Source of the DNA: Nitrobacter sp. NHB1
Lineage (GTDB): Bacteria; Pseudomonadota; Alphaproteobacteria; Rhizobiales; Xanthobacteraceae
Assembly: GCF_036964665.1 (NCBI RefSeq)
Contig: NZ_JBAMDA010000001.1
Coordinates: 2,642,001 to 2,706,000 of the forward strand
Direction of reading: 5' to 3'
Length of the DNA stretch: 64,000 nt
Part shown: piece by piece, positions 55,586 through 64,000 of the stretch
How the letters are laid out: each line of letters opens with the position of its first letter
How positions within the stretch are numbered: position 1 is the first letter of the stretch
Made by a program: the position numbers and the translations under genes
The notes under the pieces: model-generated
What the model was told of the DNA's origin: nothing
Seen by the model: only the letters and a program-made list of their open reading frames with translations
Database searches by the model: none

Positions 55586-56185
55586 ATCTATCTCGAGATC
55601 CCGTTCCGAAGTTGCTCGTGGTCCATTGTTTCTAACATGTGCAAGAACTCCTGCCGCAACGGGATGCAAATGTGAGAATCGGACGACTAGAGGAATGCGA
55701 AGCGGTGCCTCGTCGCAGGAACGCATTCGCCAACCGAAGCGCCGGCATCACCAAGTGAGTCAGTCGGCTCGAATTCAAGGTCAGAATCCCTGATATTGAT
55801 AGCGCATCTTCGTATCGGCAGATCGATTCGCAATCCGTCAACGTATTCAGGCCCGCATTTGTTAGCGGCGATAACGCTCGCGCGTTCGTGTTGATGTATC
55901 TGCTTTCTTGAATTTAACGTGCAATATTTCTCGCTTGAAAAAAAACAAGAACGGTCGAGAGTGAACTAAGACCAGCGCGTATGGCGTTAGTCTTGCGACA
56001 CAGGTTTTGCTCTCTCACGTTTTTGCACGTTAGGGACCGAACCGTGAAAGGAACTTATCCGGTTCAAGCGATCGAACTGCGGATTCGAATATTTGACTCG
56101 GAATGAACCCACTATCTCGAGATGAGGTTTTAACTTCGAAGGAAGTTACGACGTCATCCGAGGTTACTGATTGGGAAGGGTCGAT
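55586..56185. other. 600-nt region without a recognised gene
   Basis: Six-frame reading gives no product with recognisable family features. It is richer in A+T than its surroundings (for example ATTTAACGTGCAATATTTCT and GAAAAAAAACAAG near 55912-55950), which would fit a regulatory leader for the oxidase gene. No FNR-type TTGAT-N4-ATCAA box or known riboswitch was seen. Confidence 0.5.
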
Positions 56186-57790
56186 ATGACATCCGCTGCA
56201 ACGACGAACGATTCCCACATCCACGCTCACCCGACCGGCTGGCGACGCTACGTGTATTCGACGAACCACAAGGATATCGGCACGATGTATTTCGTGTTCG
56301 CGATCTGCGCGGGATTGATTGGCGGGACCTTCTCGGTCTTGATTCGGATGGAGATGCAGGAGCCAGGTCTCCAGATTTTCTCCAATCCGCATGCCTACAA
56401 CGTATTCCTCACAGGCCACGGCCTGATCATGATCTTCTTCACGCTGATGCCGGCGCTGATGGGAGGGTTCGGCAACTGGATGGTGCCGCTGATGATCGGT
56501 GCGCCGGACATGGCGTTTCCGCGCATGAACAACATTTCGTTCTGGCTGCTGCCGGCATCGTTTACACTGTTCATCATTTCGCTGTTCGTCGGAGGCGAGC
56601 CCGGCACGGATGGGGCCGGCACCGGCTGGACACTCTATGCGCCGCTGTCGACCAGTGGCCATCCCGGCCCGTCGGTGGATTTCGTGATCCTCTCGTTGCA
56701 TCTTGCCGGAGCGTCTTCGATCCTCGGCGCGATCAATTTCATCACCACGATTTTCAATATGCGCGCACCGGGCATGACCATGCACAAGATGCCGCTGTTT
56801 GCATGGTCGGTCCTGGTGACGGCATTCCTGCTCCTGCTGTCGCTTCCGGTGCTCGCCGGCGCGATCACGATGCTGCTGACCGATCGTAATTTCGGCACCA
56901 CGTTCTTTGCTCCCGAGGGTGGCGGCGATCCGGTGCTGTATCAACACCTGTTCTGGTTCTTCGGCCATCCTGAGGTCTACATCATGATTCTGCCCGGCTT
57001 TGGGATCGTCAGCCATGTGATCTCGACCTTCAGCCGAAAGCCGATCTTCGGCTACCTCGGAATGGTCTATGCCATGGTGGCGATCGGGTTCATTGGCTTC
57101 GTGGTCTGGGCCCATCACATGTACACCGTCGGAATGTCGAGTTCGGCCCAGGCTTACTTTGCTCTCGCCAGCATGGTGATCGCGGTGCCGACCGGGGTGA
57201 AGGTGTTCTCGTGGATCGCCACCATGTGGGGCGGCTCGATAAGCTTCAAAACGCCGATGTTGTGGGCGACCGGCTTCGTGCTTGTGTTCACGATCGGCGG
57301 CGTCACCGGTGTGGTGCTCGCTAATCCGGGCGTCGATCGGGTCTTGCAAGATACCTATTACGTCGTTGCACATTTCCACTATGTGCTGTCTCTCGGCGCG
57401 GTGTTCGCCATCTTTTCCGGCTGGTATTACTGGTTTCCGAAAATTACCGGATACATGTATTCGGAGTTTCTCGGCAAGCTGCACTTCTGGCTGACCCTGA
57501 TCGGCGTTAATCTGGCTTTCTTCCCGATGCACTTCCTCGGTCTGGAGGGAATGCCACGGCGCGTCGCCGATTATCCGGATGCATTCGCCGGCTTCAACCA
57601 CATCGCATCAATCGGATCCTACATATCGGCAGCGGGCACGATCGTGTTTGTCGTCGGCATGATCCATGCCTTCGTTCGCAAGGTGAAGGCTGCGGCCAAT
57701 CCGTGGGGGGCCGGTGCAACCACACTCGAGTGGACGCTGTCTTCGCCGCCGCCATTTCATCAATTCAACGTTTTGCCGCGTATAGAGTGA
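56186..57790 (+). CDS. ctaD: cytochrome c oxidase subunit I (aa3-type), stand-alone
   Basis: Catalytic heme-copper subunit, 534 residues and 12 helices. Heme a ligand His in [20 protein letters not shown], Cu-B His/Tyr and the E of the D-channel in [20 protein letters not shown], the His pair in [14 protein letters not shown]-channel Lys in PTGVKVFSW and heme ligands in [24 protein letters not shown] precedes ATG at 56186. No subunit II, III or assembly gene follows, so partner subunits must come from elsewhere. Confidence 0.95.
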   Translation: MTSAATTNDSHIHAHPTGWRRYVYSTNHKDIGTMYFVFAICAGLIGGTFSVLIRMEMQEPGLQIFSNPHAYNVFLTGHGLIMIFFTLMPALMGGFGNWMVPLMIGAPDMAFPRMNNISFWLLPASFTLFIISLFVGGEPGTDGAGTGWTLYAPLSTSGHPGPSVDFVILSLHLAGASSILGAINFITTIFNMRAPGMTMHKMPLFAWSVLVTAFLLLLSLPVLAGAITMLLTDRNFGTTFFAPEGGGDPVLYQHLFWFFGHPEVYIMILPGFGIVSHVISTFSRKPIFGYLGMVYAMVAIGFIGFVVWAHHMYTVGMSSSAQAYFALASMVIAVPTGVKVFSWIATMWGGSISFKTPMLWATGFVLVFTIGGVTGVVLANPGVDRVLQDTYYVVAHFHYVLSLGAVFAIFSGWYYWFPKITGYMYSEFLGKLHFWLTLIGVNLAFFPMHFLGLEGMPRRVADYPDAFAGFNHIASIGSYISAAGTIVFVVGMIHAFVRKVKAAANPWGAGATTLEWTLSSPPPFHQFNVLPRIE

Positions 57791-57829
57791 TTCAACGCTC
57801 AGTGACTTACGCCGCGAGGCGGCCAGGAC

Positions 57830-57860
57830 GAGGCGCACCTTTTTCCCCGGGGTGCGCCTC
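57830..57860. terminator. hairpin between convergent ctaD and secA
   Basis: Perfect 10-bp arms GAGGCGCACC and GGTGCGCCTC with loop TTTTTCCCCGG. It lies directly after both stops, so it could end both transcripts, but there is no clear U-tract after either arm. Confidence 0.5.
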
Positions 57861-57861
57861 A

Positions 57862-60273
57862 TCACGTCGGACGGATGCCCACGCGCATGGCATAAGCCGT
57901 CACGTCGCGACGGAAATCGGCGATCATCCGTTCGAGCAGGGCGAACGCTTCAAGCTGAAATTCCGCGACGATCTGATGCGATGGCAGCCGGCGGTCGCCG
58001 ATCCGGCGCTTGAGATGATCGAGGCGTGCGGATTGCTCCGACCAGAGGTGATCGATCAGCGCCATCATCAGCCGGCCAAGAATATCGACAAACATGGCCT
58101 CGCCCATGCTGGCGATCTTGCCGTCGATCCAGCGGTCGGCCGTGGCGCGTATACGCTGTGCGAGAGCCTTTGCATCGGCTTTGGGATCGGCGGATGGAGG
58201 GCTGATATCGACGGCGAGAGTCAGGACCGATCGGATCGCGTGATCCAGCCCGGCGAGGTCCCATGGGGCGCTCGGCGTTGCGAAACGGGCGATCAGATCG
58301 TCGATCGTCTCATGGCGCAACCGCGTCGCCAATGTGAGCGTATCGTTGCCGTCGCGGATCGTGTGGCGCAAATCGTAGACATGATCGCGTTGGCTTTGAA
58401 TGATCGTGTCGAATCGCAGAAGCCCGAGACGTCGATCGAAGCTGCGGACCTCATGCCGCTTCTGCGCCGCGCGGATCAGGCGGCTGGCGACCGAGGGTGC
58501 GATCGTGGCGGCCTGTTCGGGTTGAGCTACGCTGATTGCCGCATTGGTCAGGAACTCGTCTTCCAGCGAGGCATGGAAAATGGATCGCCCCGGATCGCCC
58601 TGCCGGCCGGCACGGCCGCGCAACTGTTCGTCCATTCGTCCGTGATCGTGATGGGTGGTGCCGATCACCAGCAGCCCGCCGGCGGCAATGACTTGCGCGC
58701 GCCTGGCGACGTCGGCATTCTCTCCGCCAAGCCGGATATCGGTGCCCCGGCCGGCCATTGCAGTGGCGATCGTCACTGCGCCGGGGGCGCCGGCCTCGGC
58801 GATGATCTGGGCTTCGCGGGCATGATGTTTGGCATTGAGCACCGCGAAGGTGCGGGTTGTGCCGTCGCTCTTGGTCTCGTCGTTACGCTGCCGCCAGCCG
58901 TTGGCTTCAAGCATTGCCGCCAGCGCTTCCGATCGTTCGATCGATGGAGCGCCGATCAGCACCGGCTGGCCGCGCGCGGCGGCGTCTTCCAGTTCCCGCA
59001 GGATCGCCCGCAACTTGCCGGCGGCGGAGGCGTGGAGCACGGATTCGTCGACCCGGACCATCGGACGGTGTGTCGGGATGGAGATTACATCAAGGCCGTA
59101 GATATCGTTGTATTCTTCGGCGTCGGCTTTCGCGGTTCCGGTCATGCCGGCTAGCCTGGCGTAACGACGGAAGTAGGTCTGGAACGTGATCGCGGCCAGC
59201 GTGTGCGTTTCCTCGCCGATGGCGCATCCTTCCTTGGCTTCCAGGGCCTGATGCAGTCCTTCGTCATAGCGTCGTCCCGGTATCGGTCGTCCCGTCAGCC
59301 CGTCCACAAGGGTCACGCTGCCGTTTACAACGACATAATCGCGGTCGCGTGCAAGCAGGACATGAGCCCGCAGCGACTGCACGACGTGGTGGAGCATCGA
59401 AATCGATGCGATGTCATGCAGCGTCGTTGGGGTCTTCAGTAGTCCTTGCTGTTGCAGCCGCTGCTCGACTTCGCTGTATCCCGCCTCGGTCAGCGCAACG
59501 CGCCGCCGAGGATCGATCTCATAATGCGAGGGCTGCAATGAGGCGATGACGGCATCGACCGTCTGATAAAGGCCCGAGTGATCGCCAAGCGGGCCGAACA
59601 ACGCCAGCGGCATGGCGGCCTCGTCGATCAGCGTGGCGTCGGCTTCGTCGACCAAAGCGAAGGCATGGCCACGCTGGACGGTTTCCGCGGCGGAAAACTT
59701 CATGTTGTCGCGCAGATAGTCGAAGCCGAACTCGCTGGCGATTCCGTAGGTGATATCGCAACGATAGGCTTCGCGCCGGCTGTCGTCGTCCATCTCCCGG
59801 GTGATGACGCCGGTACTCAATCCCAGCACGTCGTAGACCGGCCGCATCCAGCCGGCATCGCGCTCGGCCAGATAGTCGTTCGGCGTGGCAACATGGACGC
59901 CCTGAGCGCTCAAGGCATGGAGCGCGCAGACCAGCGTGGCGGTCAGCGTCTTGCCTTCGCCGGTCTTCATCTCGGCGATATGGCCATCATGAAGCGCCAG
60001 GGCGCCGATGGTCTGCACTGGAACGGGGTGTTGGTTCAGCGCACGGCGCGAGGCCTCGCGAGCCAGTGCGAAGACCTCCTCCTTGATCTCGTCGAGGGCG
60101 GTGCCGGCCCGGACTCGCTGCCGCAATTCGGAGACGCGATCACGCAAGCCGTCGGCAGACAGCCGTCGATGGTCGGGCTCCATGGCGAGAATCCGGCCGG
60201 CCGTCGTTTCGTATTGTGTCAGTTTCCGGCGAGTGCCGAAATTCAGCGCGCGCCTCGCCAGGCGCGGGATCAT
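57862..60273 (-). CDS. secA: accessory SecA-type preprotein translocase ATPase (short form)
   Basis: 803 residues, about 100 shorter than housekeeping SecA, without the C-terminal linker or CxC zinc motif. Walker A is [15 protein letters not shown] (about 100-114), DEAD-like Walker B is [14 protein letters not shown] (canonical is VDEVDS), with [32 protein letters not shown] and [16 protein letters not shown]. The start ATG overlaps the tonB stop (ATGA), so translation is coupled to tonB. An accessory SecA in a TonB operon is unusual; it may export a partner of the TonB system. The housekeeping SecA is presumed to be elsewhere. Confidence 0.9.
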   Translation of the reverse strand: MIPRLARRALNFGTRRKLTQYETTAGRILAMEPDHRRLSADGLRDRVSELRQRVRAGTALDEIKEEVFALAREASRRALNQHPVPVQTIGALALHDGHIAEMKTGEGKTLTATLVCALHALSAQGVHVATPNDYLAERDAGWMRPVYDVLGLSTGVITREMDDDSRREAYRCDITYGIASEFGFDYLRDNMKFSAAETVQRGHAFALVDEADATLIDEAAMPLALFGPLGDHSGLYQTVDAVIASLQPSHYEIDPRRRVALTEAGYSEVEQRLQQQGLLKTPTTLHDIASISMLHHVVQSLRAHVLLARDRDYVVVNGSVTLVDGLTGRPIPGRRYDEGLHQALEAKEGCAIGEETHTLAAITFQTYFRRYARLAGMTGTAKADAEEYNDIYGLDVISIPTHRPMVRVDESVLHASAAGKLRAILRELEDAAARGQPVLIGAPSIERSEALAAMLEANGWRQRNDETKSDGTTRTFAVLNAKHHAREAQIIAEAGAPGAVTIATAMAGRGTDIRLGGENADVARRAQVIAAGGLLVIGTTHHDHGRMDEQLRGRAGRQGDPGRSIFHASLEDEFLTNAAISVAQPEQAATIAPSVASRLIRAAQKRHEVRSFDRRLGLLRFDTIIQSQRDHVYDLRHTIRDGNDTLTLATRLRHETIDDLIARFATPSAPWDLAGLDHAIRSVLTLAVDISPPSADPKADAKALAQRIRATADRWIDGKIASMGEAMFVDILGRLMMALIDHLWSEQSARLDHLKRRIGDRRLPSHQIVAEFQLEAFALLERMIADFRRDVTAYAMRVGIRPT

Positions 60274-61022
60274 CGAAATTCAAAAAGGATCGGCATCGTA
60301 AAAGCAAACTGTGTACCGCCGACGTCCTTGGGAGGTTCGGGCAACGGCTGGGCGCGTTGCAGGAGCTCGAGCGTTTCGCGATCGAGGACCTTAGACCCGC
60401 TGCCTTTGATGATTCTGCTGGAGACGACATGACCGTGCCGATCAACGACGAAGGACACCTTCGAAGTGCCGGTCTCGCGATGGATCTGAGCCTCGCGCGG
60501 ATATCGCTTGCTGCGCTGCAGGTGAAGAGCCAACTTCCGTTTCCAGCTCACGAGCTGCGCCTTGCGTGCGGCCGCTGCGGTCGGCGCCGTCGTGGCCGAC
60601 GCGGCGACCAGCGGCGGCGTTGCGTTCGGCGTCTTTTCCTTGTCTTCTTTCTTCTCTTCTTCCTGTTTCTTCTGCTCGGGAGGGGTTTCCAGCGCAACGT
60701 CGGGTTCGGTGACTTGCGGAAGCGGCGGCTCTGGCTCCGGCTCCTTCTCCGTCTTGACTTCGGACTTCTCCTGAGGTGGAGGAGCCTCGTCGGTCTGCAT
60801 TTGCTCTTCGCCCGGCGCGACGTCTCGTGCCTCGGCGTCGCGGAAAGACTCGGTGGTAAAATCCACCTCGATTGCCGTGACGGTATCGAACGTATCGCCT
60901 TCTTCCGCCGGAGCCTGCAGCAATGCCGCGGCCACCGCGCCGTGCAGCGACAGCATCGCGATAAAGCAGACGCTCCAGAGCAACAGGTCGCGTCGGGTCG
61001 CGCTGCGATAGGGATTGTTCAT
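60270..61022 (-). CDS. tonB: TonB energy-transducing protein
   Basis: 250 residues: N-terminal helix (about 11-34) anchoring in the inner membrane, a Pro/Glu/Lys-rich spacer ([31 protein letters not shown]), and the C-terminal TonB domain with [40 protein letters not shown] and [20 protein letters not shown]. Overlaps exbD by four bases and secA by four bases. Confidence 0.93.
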   Translation of the reverse strand: MNNPYRSATRRDLLLWSVCFIAMLSLHGAVAAALLQAPAEEGDTFDTVTAIEVDFTTESFRDAEARDVAPGEEQMQTDEAPPPQEKSEVKTEKEPEPEPPLPQVTEPDVALETPPEQKKQEEEKKEDKEKTPNATPPLVAASATTAPTAAAARKAQLVSWKRKLALHLQRSKRYPREAQIHRETGTSKVSFVVDRHGHVVSSRIIKGSGSKVLDRETLELLQRAQPLPEPPKDVGGTQFAFTMPILFEFR

Positions 61023-61471
61023 TGCGCGGCTCCGCCGGATGGCGCCCCGCTCGCGGACTCAAGCCCGACCAGCGCAATCTTCAAATAGCCCGCAGCCCGC
61101 AGATCGTTCATCAGCGTCATCACCTCGCCGTAGGGGATGGTCTTGTCGGCGCGAACGAACAGCCGCTTGGTTCGATCCGACGACGTGATGGCGTCGAGTG
61201 AGCCGCCCAGACCGGTGCGCGGGACCGGAGTTTCGCCGACGGCGAGCGTGCGGTCGGCCTTCATGGTGACGTAGACTGGCTTGTCGGGCCGGGGCTGTTT
61301 TGTCGCCGTCGATGCCGGCAGATCGACAGCAATGTCGACCGTCGCCAGCGGCGCGGCAATCATGAAGATAATCAGCAGCACGAGAATGACGTCGATGAAC
61401 GGCGTCACGTTGATGTCGCTGACCGGCATCATATCGTCCTCGGACGATGCTTGCTGAAGCGAAACGCCCAC
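61019..61471 (-). CDS. exbD: TonB-system accessory protein ExbD
   Basis: 150 residues with a single N-terminal helix preceded by MPVSDINVTPFIDVILVLLI, where the membrane Asp of the proton path is present. The periplasmic domain includes RLFVRADKTIPYGEVMTLMN and a final IALVG. Start of tonB overlaps its stop. Five nt separate it from exbB. Confidence 0.94.
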   Translation of the reverse strand: MGVSLQQASSEDDMMPVSDINVTPFIDVILVLLIIFMIAAPLATVDIAVDLPASTATKQPRPDKPVYVTMKADRTLAVGETPVPRTGLGGSLDAITSSDRTKRLFVRADKTIPYGEVMTLMNDLRAAGYLKIALVGLESASGAPSGGAAQ

Positions 61472-61476
61472 CCGAG

Positions 61477-62538
61477 TTACTCCGCGGCCCGCTGATGAGG
61501 GACCATCTCCGCCCGGTTGAGGTCCCTGCTCACCATGCGCATCAACTCCGCTGAGCCGTCTGCCAGCAAGCCGCGATAGCCGGTGATGGAGCGCGAAAAC
61601 ATGTTGTAGATCATCACCGCCGGAATCGCCGCGACCAGTCCCATCGCTGTCGCCAGCAAGGCCTCGGCAATGCCCGGCGCGACGACGGCAAGATTGGTGG
61701 TTTGCGATTTCGAAATGCCGATGAAGGCATTCATGATGCCCCAGACCGTGCCGAACAACCCGACAAACGGCGCGGTCGATCCGATGGTGGCCAGAATACT
61801 GGTTCCGCGGGTCATTCGCCGCGCCGCGGCCGCCTCGATGCGGCTGAACAGCGAAGCGACCCGTTCTTTAATGCCGTCATGGTTCATGGCGTCCTGCGAA
61901 CGGCGAATCTCGTCGCGCGCGGCGTGGGTCAGGATCGCGATATCGCTACCGGCGCGCTGCAATGTATTGTTCGCCTCTTCGAGGGACCGCACGCCTTCCA
62001 CGCTGCGGATATCCCGCATGAGTTTGCTCCGCGCACTGAGCAACTCGATGGTTTTGGCAAGCCATACCGACCAGGTCACGACCGACGCAAGGGCCAGGCC
62101 GACCATCACCGATTTCACGATGTAGTCGGCGGCCATGAACATGCCGATGGGCGTCAGTTCATGCGGCAGGATCGGACTTGATTCAGGAGCCTCGGCTAGT
62201 TCTGTTGCGGGCGGGGTTTGCTGTTCGGCCGTTGCCGCGGGCATGGCCTGCTGCTCGGCCGGCGATGTATTGGCGTCAGGCGATACCTGAGATGCGGGCT
62301 GCTGAGATGCAGGTTGCGCTGTCTGTGTCACAGACGGCGTTGACTGCGTGACCGTCGGAGGAGCTTGCGTGGAAGAGTTTGTCCCGGAGGCGCCGGACCG
62401 CGTCAAGGACTGGGCATGAACGGCGTGCGGTGCGAACGACAACATCAAAACAGATGCAAGCGCGATCGCTGAAGCTTTTGCGGTTCGCGTTCGGTCGTTG
62501 CGGCCCGTCGTTCGGGAGAAATTCAGAGACAGCTTCAT
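61477..62538 (-). CDS. exbB: TonB-system motor protein ExbB with exported N-terminal domain
   Basis: 353 residues from the ATG at 62538 (ATG at 62559 is the alternative). Signal peptide (about 1-42), then a Gln/Pro/Ala/Thr-rich periplasmic region (about 43-120), and a MotA/TolQ/ExbB channel: TM1 IVKSVMVGLALASVVTWSVW, TIGSTAPFVGLFGTVWGIMN, and GIAEALLATAMGLVAAIPAV. The long exported N-terminal part is common in alphaproteobacterial ExbB. Confidence 0.93.
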   Translation of the reverse strand: MKLSLNFSRTTGRNDRTRTAKASAIALASVLMLSFAPHAVHAQSLTRSGASGTNSSTQAPPTVTQSTPSVTQTAQPASQQPASQVSPDANTSPAEQQAMPAATAEQQTPPATELAEAPESSPILPHELTPIGMFMAADYIVKSVMVGLALASVVTWSVWLAKTIELLSARSKLMRDIRSVEGVRSLEEANNTLQRAGSDIAILTHAARDEIRRSQDAMNHDGIKERVASLFSRIEAAAARRMTRGTSILATIGSTAPFVGLFGTVWGIMNAFIGISKSQTTNLAVVAPGIAEALLATAMGLVAAIPAVMIYNMFSRSITGYRGLLADGSAELMRMVSRDLNRAEMVPHQRAAE

Positions 62539-62905
62539 GTGGGTGAACTCTATAATCATGCGCCGGTCTGCACTGTCCGCGCGAGCCGAGAAACAAATGC
62601 GCAGGCATCTGCGTTCGGTCTAGCGTCTGCGCTTTCCGAATCAAACAGGCAAACCGGCGAGGATTTTTAGAATCTCTTTAAAACATGCGGCGCGATGACG
62701 CAGTTCATTTGTCGTCGGGGTGGATGTGCTGTCGCGCGCTGCGCTCATTGATACTTCATCGAGAGGCGCGAGCTAGAACCTCTGTAAACTGCGTCGAATT
62801 GCGATGCCGATATGTTGCTCACAAAAATTTTTTAGTTAATGACGAGCGACATGTCGCGGCTACCGATTTGTTTCCGCGATGTCGGCAAATCAATGGATGG
62901 GGCGG
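62539..62905. promoter_or_regulatory. divergent exbB / siderophore receptor control region
   Basis: About 365 nt without a gene, A+T-rich in places. TTTAGAATCTCTTTAAA at 62666-62682 agrees with 14 of 17 positions of the rhizobial iron-control (ICE/Irr) consensus TTTAGAA-N3-TTCTAAA. It would suit iron-dependent control of both divergent transcripts; a Fur-type protein could be meant instead. Confidence 0.45.
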
Positions 62906-64000
62906 ATGGGCATTTTATCGGTAGATCACACGAGCGATACGAGTAGCGGCGTTGGAGCAGCAGGACATTCATCGGTCGTCGGCTGGGGCAAGGCGATGAT
63001 CGGTGTCGCCGCGGTGATGCTGATCCCGGATTCCGCCGACGCCCAGCCGGTGACCGGCGCCGATGATCTTCCGCAGGTTCGCGTCACCGCGCCAAAGCGG
63101 CAGGCCAAGAAAAGAACCGTACACCGAGCGCCGGTGCGAGCCGCGCCTGCGCCGGTTGCTGCCCCGCCGAGCAACGTTCAGGTCAATCCCATCGTCGGCG
63201 ACGGGCATGGCGTCACCGGTTATCAGGCTCCCGCGCAGGCCGGGATCGCGCGTCTCGGTGTGCCGCTGCGCGATACTCCGCAAACCGTCAACGTGGTGAC
63301 GCAGCAGGTCATTCGGGATCAGCACCTCACCAGCATGGAAGAAGCGCTGCGAACGGTGCCGGGCATCACCTTCAGCGCCGGCGAGGGCGGGCAGCAGGGC
63401 GATAGCCCGTTTATTCGCGGCTTTACCGCGCGTGGCGACATGTACCGCGACGGCTTGCGCGATCCCGGCTGGTACAATCGCGATCTGTTCAGCGATGATC
63501 GCGTCGAGGTTCTCAAGGGACCGTCGTCGTTCGCGTTCGGCCGCGGCTCGACCGGTGGCGCGATCAATACGGTCTCCAAGCTGCCGACCGGTGCGACGTT
63601 CTTCGACGGGGCGATCAGCGGCACCAGCGCTGCGGGCTATCGCAGCACTCTCGACGCCAGCGGCAAGCAGGGCAACGTCGCCGGGCGCATCGCGGCGCTT
63701 TACCAGGACGTGCCGACGCCGGACCGCAACAACGTCTTTACCCGGCGATGGGGTGTCGCGCCGTCGGTCAGTTTCGACGTGACAGACCGCGACAAAGTCA
63801 CGTTGAGCCATATCTATCAGGGCGAGCAAAGCGTTCCCGACTACGGCCACCCATGGTTGCCGCGACCGACGCTGAACGGGGCCGGCACCGCCGTCACTGG
63901 CGGCTATTATGGCGATGGCCGTGCCGTGACGCCGATACCGGTGCCGCGCAACACTTTCTACGGCAATACGCTGGGGCCGTATCGCGATATCGTGGAGACC
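62906..64000 (+). CDS. TonB-dependent siderophore receptor, 3' end outside window
   Basis: Outer-membrane ferric-siderophore receptor; the first 365 residues are in the window and the frame is open to the right edge. An exported N-terminus (VMLIPDSADAQP) is followed by a Pro/Lys/Arg-rich stretch (PKRQAKKRTVHRAP), the plug domain with LRDTPQTVNVVTQQVIRDQH, SPFIRGFTARGDMYRDGLRD and VEVLKGPSSFAFGRGSTGGA, and the first barrel strands. The plug resembles Fiu/catecholate-type receptors. ATG at 62906 is likely; ATGs at 62879 and 62897 are in the same frame. Divergent from exbB. Confidence 0.9.
   Translation, partial: MGILSVDHTSDTSSGVGAAGHSSVVGWGKAMIGVAAVMLIPDSADAQPVTGADDLPQVRVTAPKRQAKKRTVHRAPVRAAPAPVAAPPSNVQVNPIVGDGHGVTGYQAPAQAGIARLGVPLRDTPQTVNVVTQQVIRDQHLTSMEEALRTVPGITFSAGEGGQQGDSPFIRGFTARGDMYRDGLRDPGWYNRDLFSDDRVEVLKGPSSFAFGRGSTGGAINTVSKLPTGATFFDGAISGTSAAGYRSTLDASGKQGNVAGRIAALYQDVPTPDRNNVFTRRWGVAPSVSFDVTDRDKVTLSHIYQGEQSVPDYGHPWLPRPTLNGAGTAVTGGYYGDGRAVTPIPVPRNTFYGNTLGPYRDIVET

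Noticed and set aside
56030-57601. 523-codon open frame on the minus strand, antisense to the oxidase gene
   Set aside because: It mirrors ctaD codons in a high-GC genome, is rich in His/Arg/Asp without any family pattern, and has no ribosome-binding site.
57703-59154. 483-codon open frame on the plus strand, antisense to secA
   Set aside because: Composition is typical of a shadow frame, and secA is clearly the real gene.
62685-62924. 79-codon open frame on the plus strand in the exbB-receptor gap
   Set aside because: No family resemblance or ribosome-binding site and it overlaps the receptor start in another frame.
1-64000. CRISPR arrays, rRNA genes and intact insertion sequences
   Set aside because: No regularly spaced repeats, rRNA signatures or transposase genes were found; the repeats present are single or paired palindromes.

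Overview
The window is high-GC alphaproteobacterial chromosome from the Nitrobacteraceae/Bradyrhizobiaceae group (Rhodopseudomonas, Nitrobacter, Bradyrhizobium and relatives). This is inferred from codon use, from the gene order rpmH-rnpA-yidC-engB-argB-dapD-dapE-truA-fmt-def, from short palindromic repeats of the kind common in that family, and from a CtrA-type box. The genus cannot be fixed from sequence alone. Coding density is high and almost every gene has a recognisable family. No CRISPR array, rRNA operon, intact prophage or intact transposase gene was seen. One tRNA (Arg-ACG) is present.

Layout. 0-4.2 kb: 3' part of an RND efflux permease and its outer-membrane lipoprotein. 4.2-4.6 kb: frameshifted remnant of a site-specific recombinase running into the 3' end of tRNA-Arg. 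4.8-6.3 kb: membrane histidine kinase. 6.5-14.8 kb: housekeeping block (rpmH, rnpA, yidC, engB, argB, HAD nucleotidase, dapD, dapE, nucleosidase). 14.9-18.5 kb: truA-fmt-def facing rmuC. 18.5-19 kb: a GIY-YIG nuclease gene bracketed by perfect 32-nt inverted repeats. 19-21.3 kb: AmpG-like permease and a DMT exporter. 21.4-24.4 kb: polyhydroxybutyrate genes phaB, phaA, phaR. 24.6-31.2 kb: a lone UgpB-like binding protein divergent from a three-gene phosphorelay, whose last gene is fused at its 3' end to a remnant of an amino-acid-binding protein gene (aapJ). 31.4-39.4 kb: a DUF938 methyltransferase, then a thiosulfate-oxidation cluster soxX-Y-Z-A-K, soxB, two DsrE proteins, an HbpS-like protein and an ETHE1-type persulfide dioxygenase with rhodanese domain. 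39.4-40.5 kb: MarR regulator and VOC protein around a palindromic operator. 40.6-49.7 kb: nrdB, nrdA, queH, metE, dusA with two cobalamin riboswitches. 49.8-55.6 kb: a liv branched-chain amino-acid ABC operon and a divergent LysR gene. 56.2-57.8 kb: a stand-alone aa3-type oxidase subunit I. 57.9-64 kb: exbB-exbD-tonB-secA (an accessory, short SecA) divergent from a truncated-by-window TonB-dependent siderophore receptor.

The most interesting regions are as follows. (1) The cobalamin-sparing island at 40.6-48.6 kb holds three consecutive loci that each encode the B12-independent version of an enzyme that also exists in a B12-dependent form: class I ribonucleotide reductase, QueH epoxyqueuosine reductase and MetE. 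Two near-identical B12 riboswitches stand before nrdA and metE, and the reductase is of the chlamydial class Ic (Mn/Fe) type by its metal-ligand and radical-site residues. (2) A second SecA is translationally coupled to tonB. (3) The GIY-YIG gene lies inside exact inverted copies of a repeat whose relatives are scattered through the window, which looks like a REP/nuclease partnership. (4) Two deletion or insertion scars are visible, one at tRNA-Arg and one at the response regulator/aapJ junction.
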